64,000 nucleotides of DNA, taken from assembly GCA_947501885.1 (NCBI GenBank), contig CANMXN010000001.1, positions 868,001-932,000 of the forward strand, given 5' to 3'. The DNA comes from an uncultured Sphingorhabdus sp. (GTDB lineage Bacteria > Pseudomonadota > Alphaproteobacteria > Sphingomonadales > Sphingomonadaceae). A program made the translations under genes and the position numbers. Position 1 is the first letter of the stretch; every line of letters begins with the position of its first letter. This document shows, piece by piece, positions 45,247 through 53,981 of the stretch. The notes beneath the pieces were generated by a model that ran no database searches, was not told the DNA's origin, and saw only the letters and a program-made list of their open reading frames with translations.

Positions 45247-46674
45247 ATGTCATATATCGATAAAATAGACTTTGATAATGCGGTTTTGCTTGGTAAAAAT
45301 ATTATCAAACATCGCAAAACATCATGGAAGAAACTACATTGGCGCGAGCGCCGCTATCTTATCACAGCAGGTTTAACCTTCATTGCAATTTGGGTATTAA
45401 CAGCCACTTATTTATTGGCGACACCACCCAAATATGAAAGCGAATTCTCTCTCATATTACCCGGTAGCGGCAGCGGTGGTTCGCTCAATGTTGAGAGTAT
45501 TGGTCAAGCGCAGTCTTCCTCTTCTTCTGCCTTTGCGAGCGCCACATTAAGCCCAACGGAAAATTATAAAAGATTGCTTACAACCAATCGTACCTTGCGC
45601 AATGCTGCCATTAGCATTGGTGAGGATGCTGATAAATTTCCATCACCTAAAATTGAACTGATTGACCAAACCAATTTAATCATCGTTGAAATTACAGGTG
45701 GAAGTGCGCAACAAGCAAGCAAGCGTGCGAGTGCGGTCAAAGATCAGTTTTTATTGCAATTACAAGACTTACGCAAAGATGAAGCGGTGCAACGCGAAAT
45801 TGTAGACTCAAAAAATCTAAAATTACTGGAACAAAAAGTTCAAATCACCCAGCAAAAATTGTTAGAGTTTCAGGCCAAAAATGGACTGGTATCACTTGAC
45901 CAATTTAACAACCGCATCGCTAATTTAGATGCATTGCAAGAAAAAGAGCGTGAGCAACGAACAATGCTACGCGGAAAGTCCGCCGAAACAAGACGCTATT
46001 CTGCCATATTAGGAACAGGTGTAAGCGGAGCAAATAGAGCTTTGAGGCTACGTTCTGATCCTATTTTTCAGGAATTAGCACAAAAATATGCCAAACTTGA
46101 AGTACAAACCGAAGAAAAATCAGCGACCTTGGGCGATAATCATGGCGAGTTGATCGTCAGTAAAGATGAGCGTGATAATATACGCAATGCATTACTGAAA
46201 CGTGGTCGCGCTATCACGGGCCTCGGTAACAATGCCATATTGAAAAATATCGATATAAGCGTTGCTGGCGGCAGGTCAAACTTGATGCAAGGTATGGCCA
46301 TGGCAGAATCAGAGAAATCAAGCATCAATGCTAGCCTTCGCGAAATAAAGCGTGATATTAATAAATTATCGGCCAATAGGAGCGCGCTAGTTACCAAAGC
46401 GTCTGAGCTTGCTGATCTTATCCGTGACCACCGAGTTGCCGAGGCTGTATTTTCATCAGCTTTGGCACGCCTAGACACCAACAAACAAGATCCATTTGCA
46501 TCTTACCCTCTTGTACAAGTCTTGGAGGCTCCATCAATACCGAAGGCACCAGCTAGTCCATCAAAAACACTGGCTATCATTGGCGCCATAGCAGCTACAA
46601 TTTTCCTCATTATTGGATTGACATTATTATGGTTACGTCAGCGGATCATCCGCAAAATCTTCAAGAAAAAATAA
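45247..46674 (+). CDS. Polysaccharide co-polymerase (chain-length determinant), no kinase domain
   Basis: The 475-residue protein is of the Wzz/Wzc type. A first membrane span follows the basic segment (residues about 37 to 60, FIAIWVLTATYLLATPP). A long periplasmic coiled-coil region follows, then a C-terminal span (LAIIGAIAATIFLIIGLTLLWL) with a short basic tail. No Walker-type tyrosine kinase domain is attached and none is seen next to it. It regulates polymer length between polymerase and exporter. It is 3 nt after the export gene. Confidence 0.86.
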   Translation: MSYIDKIDFDNAVLLGKNIIKHRKTSWKKLHWRERRYLITAGLTFIAIWVLTATYLLATPPKYESEFSLILPGSGSGGSLNVESIGQAQSSSSSAFASATLSPTENYKRLLTTNRTLRNAAISIGEDADKFPSPKIELIDQTNLIIVEITGGSAQQASKRASAVKDQFLLQLQDLRKDEAVQREIVDSKNLKLLEQKVQITQQKLLEFQAKNGLVSLDQFNNRIANLDALQEKEREQRTMLRGKSAETRRYSAILGTGVSGANRALRLRSDPIFQELAQKYAKLEVQTEEKSATLGDNHGELIVSKDERDNIRNALLKRGRAITGLGNNAILKNIDISVAGGRSNLMQGMAMAESEKSSINASLREIKRDINKLSANRSALVTKASELADLIRDHRVAEAVFSSALARLDTNKQDPFASYPLVQVLEAPSIPKAPASPSKTLAIIGAIAATIFLIIGLTLLWLRQRIIRKIFKKK

Positions 46675-47891
46675 TTTTCTTTGCCATAATTTGCACATGG
46701 TATCTATGGTTGGTGGGCGGTCTATACATCGCAGGCCCTGTAATTGGCGTTACCCTTATAGCGATTGTGGTTGCACATTATTTCTTAGCACCCAGCTTGC
46801 CAAAAGAGCAGCAGATTAAAGCACCCAATCTGTTGATTTGGTCTTGGATATTGGGAATGTTTGCGCTGCTCATCATATTATGGATTGGGCATTCTAATTA
46901 TAAATTGGGAACGGCTGCAACAATCAAATCATCAATAGGTTGGGCCAAGGGATGGGCGCTACTTGCCATGTTCATATTGGCTGGCGCTGTACTCCCCATT
47001 AGAAGCGAGATTATCTATCGTGCTATTTGCCGTTTAAGCAAATATAGCCTCATCATTTTACCCATATTTTTGATCGCACCTTATATTGGTTTACCTCAAA
47101 CATTATGGGTATCACCTTTAAAAATAATTGGCGGATCAGGTAATGAATATTTCGCTGCAACACTTTACACAATTGAACCTGGCGTTGGAACGGCAAGATG
47201 GCAATTTTTTGCGCCATGGTCGCCAGCCGCTGGCATGATAGCGCTCATACATTTTTTATGCGCACTTGAAGAAAAAGACATAAAATGGAAAGTAATCGGA
47301 TTAGTCGCCTCGCTTGCGATCATGCTCTTATCACAATCACGATTGGCCATCGTTGCCTTAGTGGTAATATGGCCATTTGCATTCGCAGCATCACAAGCCA
47401 GCCGCCCTTACCTCTGGTTTATGGCGCTACCCATATTATTGCTATTAGGTTGGTTTGCTATCGATATTATAAATTTTGTTGATAGCTTGATTCAGAGCTT
47501 CTCTGGTGCGAGAGCCGATTCATCGCGCGTGCGAGCCGCACTAGGGCGCATCGCAATAGAGCGATGGCAGAATGAGGCTTATTGGTTCGGCCATGCCGTT
47601 GTTGAACGCGGGCCGCACTTGGTTGAATATATGCCCATTGGTAGCCATCATAGTTGGTTTGGTTTACTTTTTGTGAAGGGTATTACTGGTTTTTTTGCAC
47701 TGGCAGTACCGCTTTTCATGAGCTTCCTTTATCTGATTTATAATGCTCATAAATATCACCAGTCACGTCTTGCATTAGCAATGCTAACATTATTGATACT
47801 CTACAGCTTTGGCGAGAATTTGGAGATATTAGCCTATCTCTATTGGCCCGCATTGATATTAATTGGCAAGGGCTTGATGCCAAAGGCCTAA
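46629..47891 (+). CDS. O-antigen polymerase/ligase-like membrane protein (Wzy/WaaL type)
   Basis: The 420-residue protein is very hydrophobic (roughly ten or more spans). It carries the Wzy/WaaL-type loop around residues 290 to 345 (RADSSRVRAALGRIAIERW, then MPIGSHHSWFGLLFVKGITGF), which holds conserved His and Arg residues. It overlaps the co-polymerase gene by 46 nt; a later start would cut the first span. It would polymerise repeat units in the periplasm. Confidence 0.82.
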   Translation: MVTSADHPQNLQEKIIFFAIICTWYLWLVGGLYIAGPVIGVTLIAIVVAHYFLAPSLPKEQQIKAPNLLIWSWILGMFALLIILWIGHSNYKLGTAATIKSSIGWAKGWALLAMFILAGAVLPIRSEIIYRAICRLSKYSLIILPIFLIAPYIGLPQTLWVSPLKIIGGSGNEYFAATLYTIEPGVGTARWQFFAPWSPAAGMIALIHFLCALEEKDIKWKVIGLVASLAIMLLSQSRLAIVALVVIWPFAFAASQASRPYLWFMALPILLLLGWFAIDIINFVDSLIQSFSGARADSSRVRAALGRIAIERWQNEAYWFGHAVVERGPHLVEYMPIGSHHSWFGLLFVKGITGFFALAVPLFMSFLYLIYNAHKYHQSRLALAMLTLLILYSFGENLEILAYLYWPALILIGKGLMPKA

Positions 47892-47939
47892 GTATGGAAA
47901 GTCTATTGCATAGATAGCACAATAAAATAACAATATTGA

Positions 47940-48965
47940 TTATGCAGCCTTAAGCGAAATAATATCATCGCATAAGAGTTGAGCGATATATTTATCCCAA
48001 GTTTTTATGGTATTATCAGCCATTTTACTGCATGATTTTCTTGCTTCCATTGCCATAAAGTTCAATGGTAGTTGGCGCAAAGATGAGAGCGTTATTGAGG
48101 CATTATCATGATCTCGAAAGTCAATAGTAAGCCCTGCATTACCAATTTGTTCAATCAAAGCACCCACAGGACTAACCAATATCGGTCTTGATGCGGCTCG
48201 TGCTTCTGTTGCAACCAAGCCATATGTCTCAAAATATGACGGTATCGCTATGACATCACATTGCTGCATAAAATCATGCAAATTATCGACAAGTCCGTAA
48301 AATTTTATCCTCGGATTATTACAGCTTAGTTTTTGCAAATATTCCTCATCAGGACCATAACCGCCAATAATTAAGTGAATATCTTGATTATCTACTTTCA
48401 AAAAGGATTGGATTAAATCTTCAAATCCCTTTTCTTTAACCAAGCGCCCATAACTTCCAATCACAAGCGGCTTATTATCGTTTATAATTGGCAATGGTAA
48501 TGCAAATAAACTTTCTATTTCACTCCAAGGGTTGATAATATGAAGTTTATCCGAAGGTGTTATTTCAATATCTCTTAGCCATTTAGATTGTGTTTTCGAT
48601 ACGCAAATTATTTTATCAAACAAAGTATATGATAATCGCAACATTGTTCTAAACCGATTGGTATCGGTGACGCTATATGCTTCCCATTCAGGAGAATAAC
48701 TATGTTCCATATGAACAATTTTGCAATATTTATTGCGCTTTCTCAACGAATATAAATAAGGAAGGTTCGCCCAGCTTGGCGAGAAATGGGTGATGATAAT
48801 ATCCGCATCATATTTTGGTGCCAATTTCCATTCACTCGTCACCTCGACGATAGTCGATTCATATTTTAACGCCAAAATATCCTGTTCAAAAACCTCTAAA
48901 TTTTTCGTTACACCGCCCAATGACATGTCCGCTATCAAATGAATGACCTTAGGTTTCATAATCAT
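47940..48965 (-). CDS. Family 4-like glycosyltransferase
   Basis: The 341-residue GT-B enzyme has an N-terminal VIHLIADMSLGGVTKNLE and the C-terminal donor site LVIGSYGRLVKEKGFEDLIQSF, GYGPDEEYLQKL and PSYFETYGLVATEARAASRPIL with the EX7E-type glutamates. It would add a sugar to the lipid-linked repeat unit on the cytosolic face. It is last in the flippase operon. Its ATG overlaps the upstream gene by four bases (ATGA). Confidence 0.85.
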   Translation of the reverse strand: MIMKPKVIHLIADMSLGGVTKNLEVFEQDILALKYESTIVEVTSEWKLAPKYDADIIITHFSPSWANLPYLYSLRKRNKYCKIVHMEHSYSPEWEAYSVTDTNRFRTMLRLSYTLFDKIICVSKTQSKWLRDIEITPSDKLHIINPWSEIESLFALPLPIINDNKPLVIGSYGRLVKEKGFEDLIQSFLKVDNQDIHLIIGGYGPDEEYLQKLSCNNPRIKFYGLVDNLHDFMQQCDVIAIPSYFETYGLVATEARAASRPILVSPVGALIEQIGNAGLTIDFRDHDNASITLSSLRQLPLNFMAMEARKSCSKMADNTIKTWDKYIAQLLCDDIISLKAA

Positions 48966-49954
48966 ACAGCAGACTTTCTGCCTGTCCAGCCTTTTACCAA
49001 TTGACTAACCAATGGTTCGGGGAAATAACGTGAGACCAATGCAGCGCCAATAGTAACCATCGTTTTTATCGGTTCACGCAGTAACGGCGCACGGCTTAAC
49101 TGCAGCGATTCTTTAATAAGGATTAGCGCGAAGGCACCATCCCCCAATTGTACTGAACGCCGCGCCAAATAACGCAATTGATAAGCGCGCGCGATAGCAC
49201 CAAAATTATTGATAAATTCGGGAGAACGCTCCTGCACCTTCTGATACATGCGGTCCCAACTCTGATATTGTGCAACTATATTAGCAGATAAGCCGCCACC
49301 AACGATACGATAGCGGGTTAATAAAGGTTCTAGACCTTCAAATTTATAGGGGCTAGTAAGAGCAATTCTGACCCATAATTCAATATCCTCAGATTGTCGG
49401 AAGCTCTCATCAAAATAACATATACGCTTTGTATCTTTAGGGTGACGAAATGCAATTTGATCGAGCACATGGCGACGAATAACCGGCGATGATCCATTCC
49501 CGATAGGATTACGCTGGAAAATATATTCCGCAGTAATATCTGTTAGTTTTGGGGTTTGTGCTTGCTTCAACGGCACGCTATTTTCATCAATAAAACGTGA
49601 TCCGCTATAGCTAACACCAATACGAATATTGCTATCAAGATGGATCTTATGCAACGATAACTTCTCTTTATGCCACAGATCATCACTATCTAAAAATGCA
49701 ATATATTCACCTTTGGCAGCATTAATGCCTGTATTACGAGCACCAGCCAAACCAAGGTTTTCTTGTGATATAATTTTTATCCGATCATCATCAAATGATT
49801 GACAGACCTCCAAACTACTATCATTTCCGTCATCATCAATGATGAGCAATTCAAAGTTTTCATAACTTTGATTCAAAACCGATTGAATTGATTCCGCTAC
49901 ATATTTTTCAACATTATAAACGGGCATTACAATTGAGATTAATGTGTCTTGCAT
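48962..49954 (-). CDS. Family 2 glycosyltransferase
   Basis: The 330-residue GT-A enzyme begins ISIVMPVYNVEKYVAESIQSVLNQSYENFELLIIDDDGND and has the metal-binding SDD-type motif IAFLDSDDLWHKEKL near residue 90, then ARNTGINAAKGE. The C-terminus is basic (GWTGRKSAV). It is 20 nt after a related family 2 gene. The two share architecture and probably arose by duplication, with different sugar specificity. Confidence 0.87.
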   Translation of the reverse strand: MQDTLISIVMPVYNVEKYVAESIQSVLNQSYENFELLIIDDDGNDSSLEVCQSFDDDRIKIISQENLGLAGARNTGINAAKGEYIAFLDSDDLWHKEKLSLHKIHLDSNIRIGVSYSGSRFIDENSVPLKQAQTPKLTDITAEYIFQRNPIGNGSSPVIRRHVLDQIAFRHPKDTKRICYFDESFRQSEDIELWVRIALTSPYKFEGLEPLLTRYRIVGGGLSANIVAQYQSWDRMYQKVQERSPEFINNFGAIARAYQLRYLARRSVQLGDGAFALILIKESLQLSRAPLLREPIKTMVTIGAALVSRYFPEPLVSQLVKGWTGRKSAV

Positions 49955-49974
49955 GATTTATTCCTAGTCATATT

Positions 49975-50901
49975 TTATGAGAAAATTTGAATGCGGGTCG
50001 AGCGCGGCAATATAAGCCCAACACCCGCCGAGATAAGCGTTAACCAACCGCGTTTCTTATCACGTAAGAAAGCCTTCCAATCGGAAAACAGCCCCTTAAT
50101 TGCATAATCAAATGCAACCCTAGCTGGTGCACCAGCGCGCAGCGCTCTTCGCGCAAGATAGCGCAAATAAATAGCCTTAGAATCATAATATTCCGCTTTA
50201 TTGGAATATGTTTTTGCTAGCTTTTTCCAACCTGCATACATGGCTGGTAAATTAACCGATAGACCATCAGGACTAAGTCTATAGTCAACCAGATATTTAT
50301 CAATACCGCTAATGTGATAACCGCACTGAATGAGACGTGCCAAAATCTCTTGATCTTCAGCATGGGTCATATCTTCATCAAATCCGCCAATATCCAAAAA
50401 TACAGCGCGGGACACAACAAAATTTGATGTTGTACACACTAGATTTTCTGCGATCACATCTTTGATAGTAAGCGCAGTATGAGGTACTGTTGAATATGTT
50501 CGTATATTTTTTTGATCATCTTCAACGAATGCAATTTTGGCAAAACTAGCATTAATATTGGGACAATTCTCATGCAGTTCGCGGTGCGATAATAATTTAT
50601 CTATCGTCCATAAATCATCAGCATCTAAAAATGCCAAAAACCGACCTCGCGCTAACTCGGCTCCTAAATTGCGTGTTTTAGAAACACCTTGGTTACTTTG
50701 AGAAATAACTTTAATGCGATCATCAACGTTCGCCATATCAAGCATGATGGCTAAACTTTGATCACTAGAACCATCATCAATCATGATAATCTCAAAGCTT
50801 GTCTCGCTTTGATCCAATATCGAATTGATTGTTTTCTTTAGATGTTCCTGCGCATTATATACAGGCATAATAATTGAAAAATAAGGGGCTGGCATGTTCA
50901 T
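49975..50901 (-). CDS. Family 2 glycosyltransferase
   Basis: The 308-residue GT-A enzyme shows FSIIMPVYNAQEHLKKTINSILDQSETSFEIIMIDDGSSDQS and the DXD-type segment LAFLDADDLWTIDKL. It overlaps the upstream flippase stop by four bases (ATGA) and resembles its downstream neighbour in layout. It probably adds one sugar of the polysaccharide repeat. Confidence 0.87.
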   Translation of the reverse strand: MNMPAPYFSIIMPVYNAQEHLKKTINSILDQSETSFEIIMIDDGSSDQSLAIMLDMANVDDRIKVISQSNQGVSKTRNLGAELARGRFLAFLDADDLWTIDKLLSHRELHENCPNINASFAKIAFVEDDQKNIRTYSTVPHTALTIKDVIAENLVCTTSNFVVSRAVFLDIGGFDEDMTHAEDQEILARLIQCGYHISGIDKYLVDYRLSPDGLSVNLPAMYAGWKKLAKTYSNKAEYYDSKAIYLRYLARRALRAGAPARVAFDYAIKGLFSDWKAFLRDKKRGWLTLISAGVGLILPRSTRIQIFS

Positions 50902-52178
50902 ACTCCTGCTTGAAACTTAGTTATATTGTCTTGAAATAAAGGATAAAAAATATAAAAACCGAATGGCAAGGCTATGATCATCATGCCAAATACCCATGAT
51001 GCAGCCCCTTCATACAGGCCATATTGCGCACCAATTGCCATAGCACCTAAGGAAGCAATGCTCACGCATAGGCCTGCTAAGGCATCAATATTAGCGCGAT
51101 CATTTGCGCGCAGCCAAGCCGTGGTAAGTGCAAGGCAAACCATTGGTATCGATGCCAATGCCAATATTTGAATTAAAGACGTGGCATGAACCCATTTGTC
51201 ACCAAATATAATAGGGACATAATAAGGAGCCAATATATATTGAGCAGCGGCCACACTACCAAATATGAAAAGACCAGCAGCAATAGCGAGCTTCATTTTA
51301 TTAAAACGATCCGCCTCATTATCACATATATGGGGATAGATTACAGTGCCAAATGCGGTGATGAGAGCAGATACGATGCCAATGCCAGCATTAAACGCAA
51401 AATAATATGTACCAAGTGCGCTAACCCCAAGAACTGCGCCAACAATCAATTTATCCGCCTGACTGCGGATAGCCATCAAACTATCCGTCATCAATACAGA
51501 CAGTCCAAAACGCACCATAGAGCGCATATCAATAGTACCATATGACGGGTCAACTTGCCAATGCTCGCTGCGACGCATGAGAATTAACCATATTGGCGCC
51601 GTTAAAAGCTTAGGCAAAACAATCGACCAAGGACTTACCCATATCAAAAGCATGATACATGTTAAAATATGATCGCTAATGGTTTGGATGGCTTCTATTT
51701 TTGCGCATATCGTCATTTTTTTTGCACGCATTAAACGGAAACATTGCACCAACCCCCCAGGCATAAAGAAATATACCAAACATAGAACAGCCAGCATTTG
51801 AGCAGAGAGTTTTTGATCAAATATCATGTAAAGGCCCAGAGCAATAAGCGCTTGAATAGCAGCCACTAAAGGGCACCATATCCAAAAAACACGATGCGCG
51901 CTGTTGCACGTTTTCTCAAAATCTTTATCACTTGAAGATATAATTTTTTGCCCTACCCCAATATTAGCAAGGACACGGGTTAGTTCAAAAATTGTAAGCG
52001 TTAGTGCTGCAACTCCAACCAATTCTGGAACCAATTGCCGCGCAATGATTATCACAACTATGAGACGAACAATACGCACTGCTAACTGCGCCAAACCATA
52101 AGCCATAAGCGCATTTATGATTGGCAGCTTACCACCTTCTGCAAAGCTATTTTTTAATGTTACAACGATGGAATTCAT
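50898..52178 (-). CDS. Wzx-type polysaccharide flippase (first copy)
   Basis: The start is placed at 52178 (MNSIVVTLKNS), with AGGGA before it and after a sigma54-like promoter. A longer frame to 52283 would begin upstream of that promoter. The 426-residue MOP-family protein has twelve or more hydrophobic segments and the N-terminal ALMAYGLAQLAVRIVRLIVVIIIARQL typical of the family. It flips lipid-linked repeat units across the inner membrane. It heads an operon with three glycosyltransferases. Confidence 0.83.
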   Translation of the reverse strand: MNSIVVTLKNSFAEGGKLPIINALMAYGLAQLAVRIVRLIVVIIIARQLVPELVGVAALTLTIFELTRVLANIGVGQKIISSSDKDFEKTCNSAHRVFWIWCPLVAAIQALIALGLYMIFDQKLSAQMLAVLCLVYFFMPGGLVQCFRLMRAKKMTICAKIEAIQTISDHILTCIMLLIWVSPWSIVLPKLLTAPIWLILMRRSEHWQVDPSYGTIDMRSMVRFGLSVLMTDSLMAIRSQADKLIVGAVLGVSALGTYYFAFNAGIGIVSALITAFGTVIYPHICDNEADRFNKMKLAIAAGLFIFGSVAAAQYILAPYYVPIIFGDKWVHATSLIQILALASIPMVCLALTTAWLRANDRANIDALAGLCVSIASLGAMAIGAQYGLYEGAASWVFGMMIIALPFGFYIFYPLFQDNITKFQAGV

Positions 52179-52208
52179 ATTCTGGTCCCTAATGATTGAG
52201 ATTATCAA

Positions 52209-52224
52209 TTCAAAAGATGTGCCA
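52209..52224 (-). promoter_or_regulatory. Sigma54-like promoter of the flippase operon (imperfect)
   Basis: On the minus strand TGGCACA-TCTT-TTGAA covers 52224 down to 52209. The -24 half is perfect and the spacing is right, but the normally invariant -12 GC is GA. The predicted start, near 52197, is just upstream of the ATG at 52178. Two activator boxes lie on its upstream side at 52308-52340. It is credible by position but weak by sequence. Confidence 0.45.
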
Positions 52225-52307
52225 GAAAAAATATAGCTTATTTTCAATAGGTTAAATTTAGGCGATATTAATTTGTCTCGCAATTAGCCAATATAAACAT
52301 CCATTAT

Positions 52308-52340
52308 TCGCAAATTGCTGTTACTTTTTGCAAAATGCAA
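52308..52340. promoter_or_regulatory. Two LuxO-type boxes, one perfect and one degenerate
   Basis: The box TTGCA-AAA-TGCAA at 52328-52340 is perfect and identical to one upstream of the H-NOX gene. A degenerate box, TCGCA-AAT-TGCTG, is at 52308-52320, its centre 20 nt away. Both lie between the flippase and WecG-type promoters. The distance to the WecG-type -24 element is about 90 nt. This makes the two loci likely members of one regulon. Confidence 0.75.
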
Positions 52341-52427
52341 ATTCAATAAACCTATTATATTCAATAATTTGATGATTAATTTACAATTAACTATATAAGT
52401 TTTTGTAAAAATACATATCTGCAATCT

Positions 52428-52443
52428 TGGCACACACAATGCT
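52428..52443 (+). promoter_or_regulatory. Sigma54 promoter of the WecG/sugar-transferase gene
   Basis: TGGCACA-CACA-ATGCT has GG at 52429-52430 and GC at 52441-52442 separated by 10 nt, an almost exact -24/-12 element. The predicted start is near 52453. That excludes the in-frame TTG at 52427, which lies inside the promoter, and supports the ATG at 52475. Confidence 0.8.
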
Positions 52444-52474
52444 CATATTTCTGCATTATATATGGAGAAATAAA

Positions 52475-53941
52475 ATGAGCTATATTGCATCCAACAATGA
52501 ATTCGCAGCTTTAAAATTAGAAACTCAAGAAAAAAAAATAGTTTCGAATATTAGCAGCATTTCAACCAACTTAGCCCTTGCCTTAAACAAGAAAAAATCA
52601 ATCCCCTTATTTGATCTTCCGCTTATCAATGCTTCTTTGCAAGAGACTGCAGACACAATTGTCAGTGCCGCTGCATTGGGAGAGAGAAACACCTTACAAT
52701 TTATCAATGCCCATTGCGTCAATATATATAAAAAGGACGAAAACTATCGCAATGCAATTGACAATGTTGACGCTATTCTACCAGACGGATCAGGTCTTAG
52801 GCTCGCAGGGAAAATGGCTGGCACAGATTATATTCCAAACCTAAATGGCACAGATTTATTTCCCCTCCTTTGTGAAAAACTATCCAAAACTACGCAATCC
52901 ATTTTTCTATTCGGCGGCAAGCAGGGAATAGCAACAGCTACCAGCAAAAATATGCGTAATATATATTCTGGACTTAAGGTCGCAGGTGCGCAGCATGGTT
53001 ATTTCTCTGATGACGAGGAAGAAGATATCATTGAACAAATTAATGCATCAGGCGCAAGCATTGTCCTAATCGGTATGGGCGTGCCGCAACAAGAAATATG
53101 GATTGCAAAAAATCGTAGCAAATTAAAAGCACCAATTATCATGGGCGTAGGCGGGTTATTTGATTATTATTCTGGGCGAATACCGCGCGCACCTGTGTTT
53201 ATGAGACAGACAGGTATCGAATGGGTGTGGCGTTTTCTATGCGAGCCCAAGAGATTGGCAGGCCGCTATATCACTGGAAATATTATGTTTCTCAAACATG
53301 CTATTGGACATGCATTAAATACTCGCGGTTATAAAAAACGCTATTCAGATGCTACCAAACGGACATTAGATATGGCGATAGCTTTATTAGCACTGATACT
53401 TCTTGGTCCATTAGCAGCAGCCATTTGTTTATTCATTACGTTGGAAGATAGAGGCTCTCCTTTTTTCAAACAAACCCGCATTGGTGAGGATGGTAAACCG
53501 TTTAAAATATGGAAATTTCGTTCCATGTATAGCGATGCGGAAGCTCGTAAAATAGAGTTAAGCAAGCTTAACGAACGCGATTCTGTTTGTTTTAAGATGA
53601 AGGATGATCCGCGCATTACCACCATCGGTAAATTCATTAGACGAGCATCCATTGATGAACTCCCACAAATATTCAATGTTCTAACGGGTGATATGTCAAT
53701 CGTAGGTCCAAGACCAGCCCTGCCCAATGAAGTATTAACTTACGGGCAAAAAGAGAGGCAAAGACTAGATGGAAAACCTGGTATTACTTGCACTTGGCAA
53801 GTATCTGGTCGTGCTGATATTCCTTTTGAAGAGCAGGTCGAATTAGATCTAGAATATTTGAAGAAAAAATCCTTATGGCAAGATATCAAATTGATATTCA
53901 AAACAATACCTGCAGTAATTTCAGGAAAAGGAGCATATTAA
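52475..53941 (+). CDS. Fusion of a WecG/TagA glycosyltransferase and a polyprenyl-phosphate sugar transferase
   Basis: The ATG at 52475 follows GGAGA and lies downstream of the sigma54 promoter. Residues about 40 to 255 form a GT26 domain (FINAHCVNIYKKD, DAILPDGSGLRLAG, LNGTDLFPLLCEKL, GVGGLFDYYSGRI). Residues 280 to 488 form a bacterial sugar transferase (KRTLDMAIALLALILLGPLAAA, GKPFKIWKFRSMYSDAE, DELPQIFNVLTGDMSIVGPRP, KPGITCTWQVSGRADIPF) with one membrane segment. One protein would prime undecaprenyl phosphate and add the next sugar. The total is 488 residues. Confidence 0.88.
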   Translation: MSYIASNNEFAALKLETQEKKIVSNISSISTNLALALNKKKSIPLFDLPLINASLQETADTIVSAAALGERNTLQFINAHCVNIYKKDENYRNAIDNVDAILPDGSGLRLAGKMAGTDYIPNLNGTDLFPLLCEKLSKTTQSIFLFGGKQGIATATSKNMRNIYSGLKVAGAQHGYFSDDEEEDIIEQINASGASIVLIGMGVPQQEIWIAKNRSKLKAPIIMGVGGLFDYYSGRIPRAPVFMRQTGIEWVWRFLCEPKRLAGRYITGNIMFLKHAIGHALNTRGYKKRYSDATKRTLDMAIALLALILLGPLAAAICLFITLEDRGSPFFKQTRIGEDGKPFKIWKFRSMYSDAEARKIELSKLNERDSVCFKMKDDPRITTIGKFIRRASIDELPQIFNVLTGDMSIVGPRPALPNEVLTYGQKERQRLDGKPGITCTWQVSGRADIPFEEQVELDLEYLKKKSLWQDIKLIFKTIPAVISGKGAY

Positions 53942-53981
53942 CTCTATTGCCGCAAAACATAAAGCATTGATAATTGATGGT

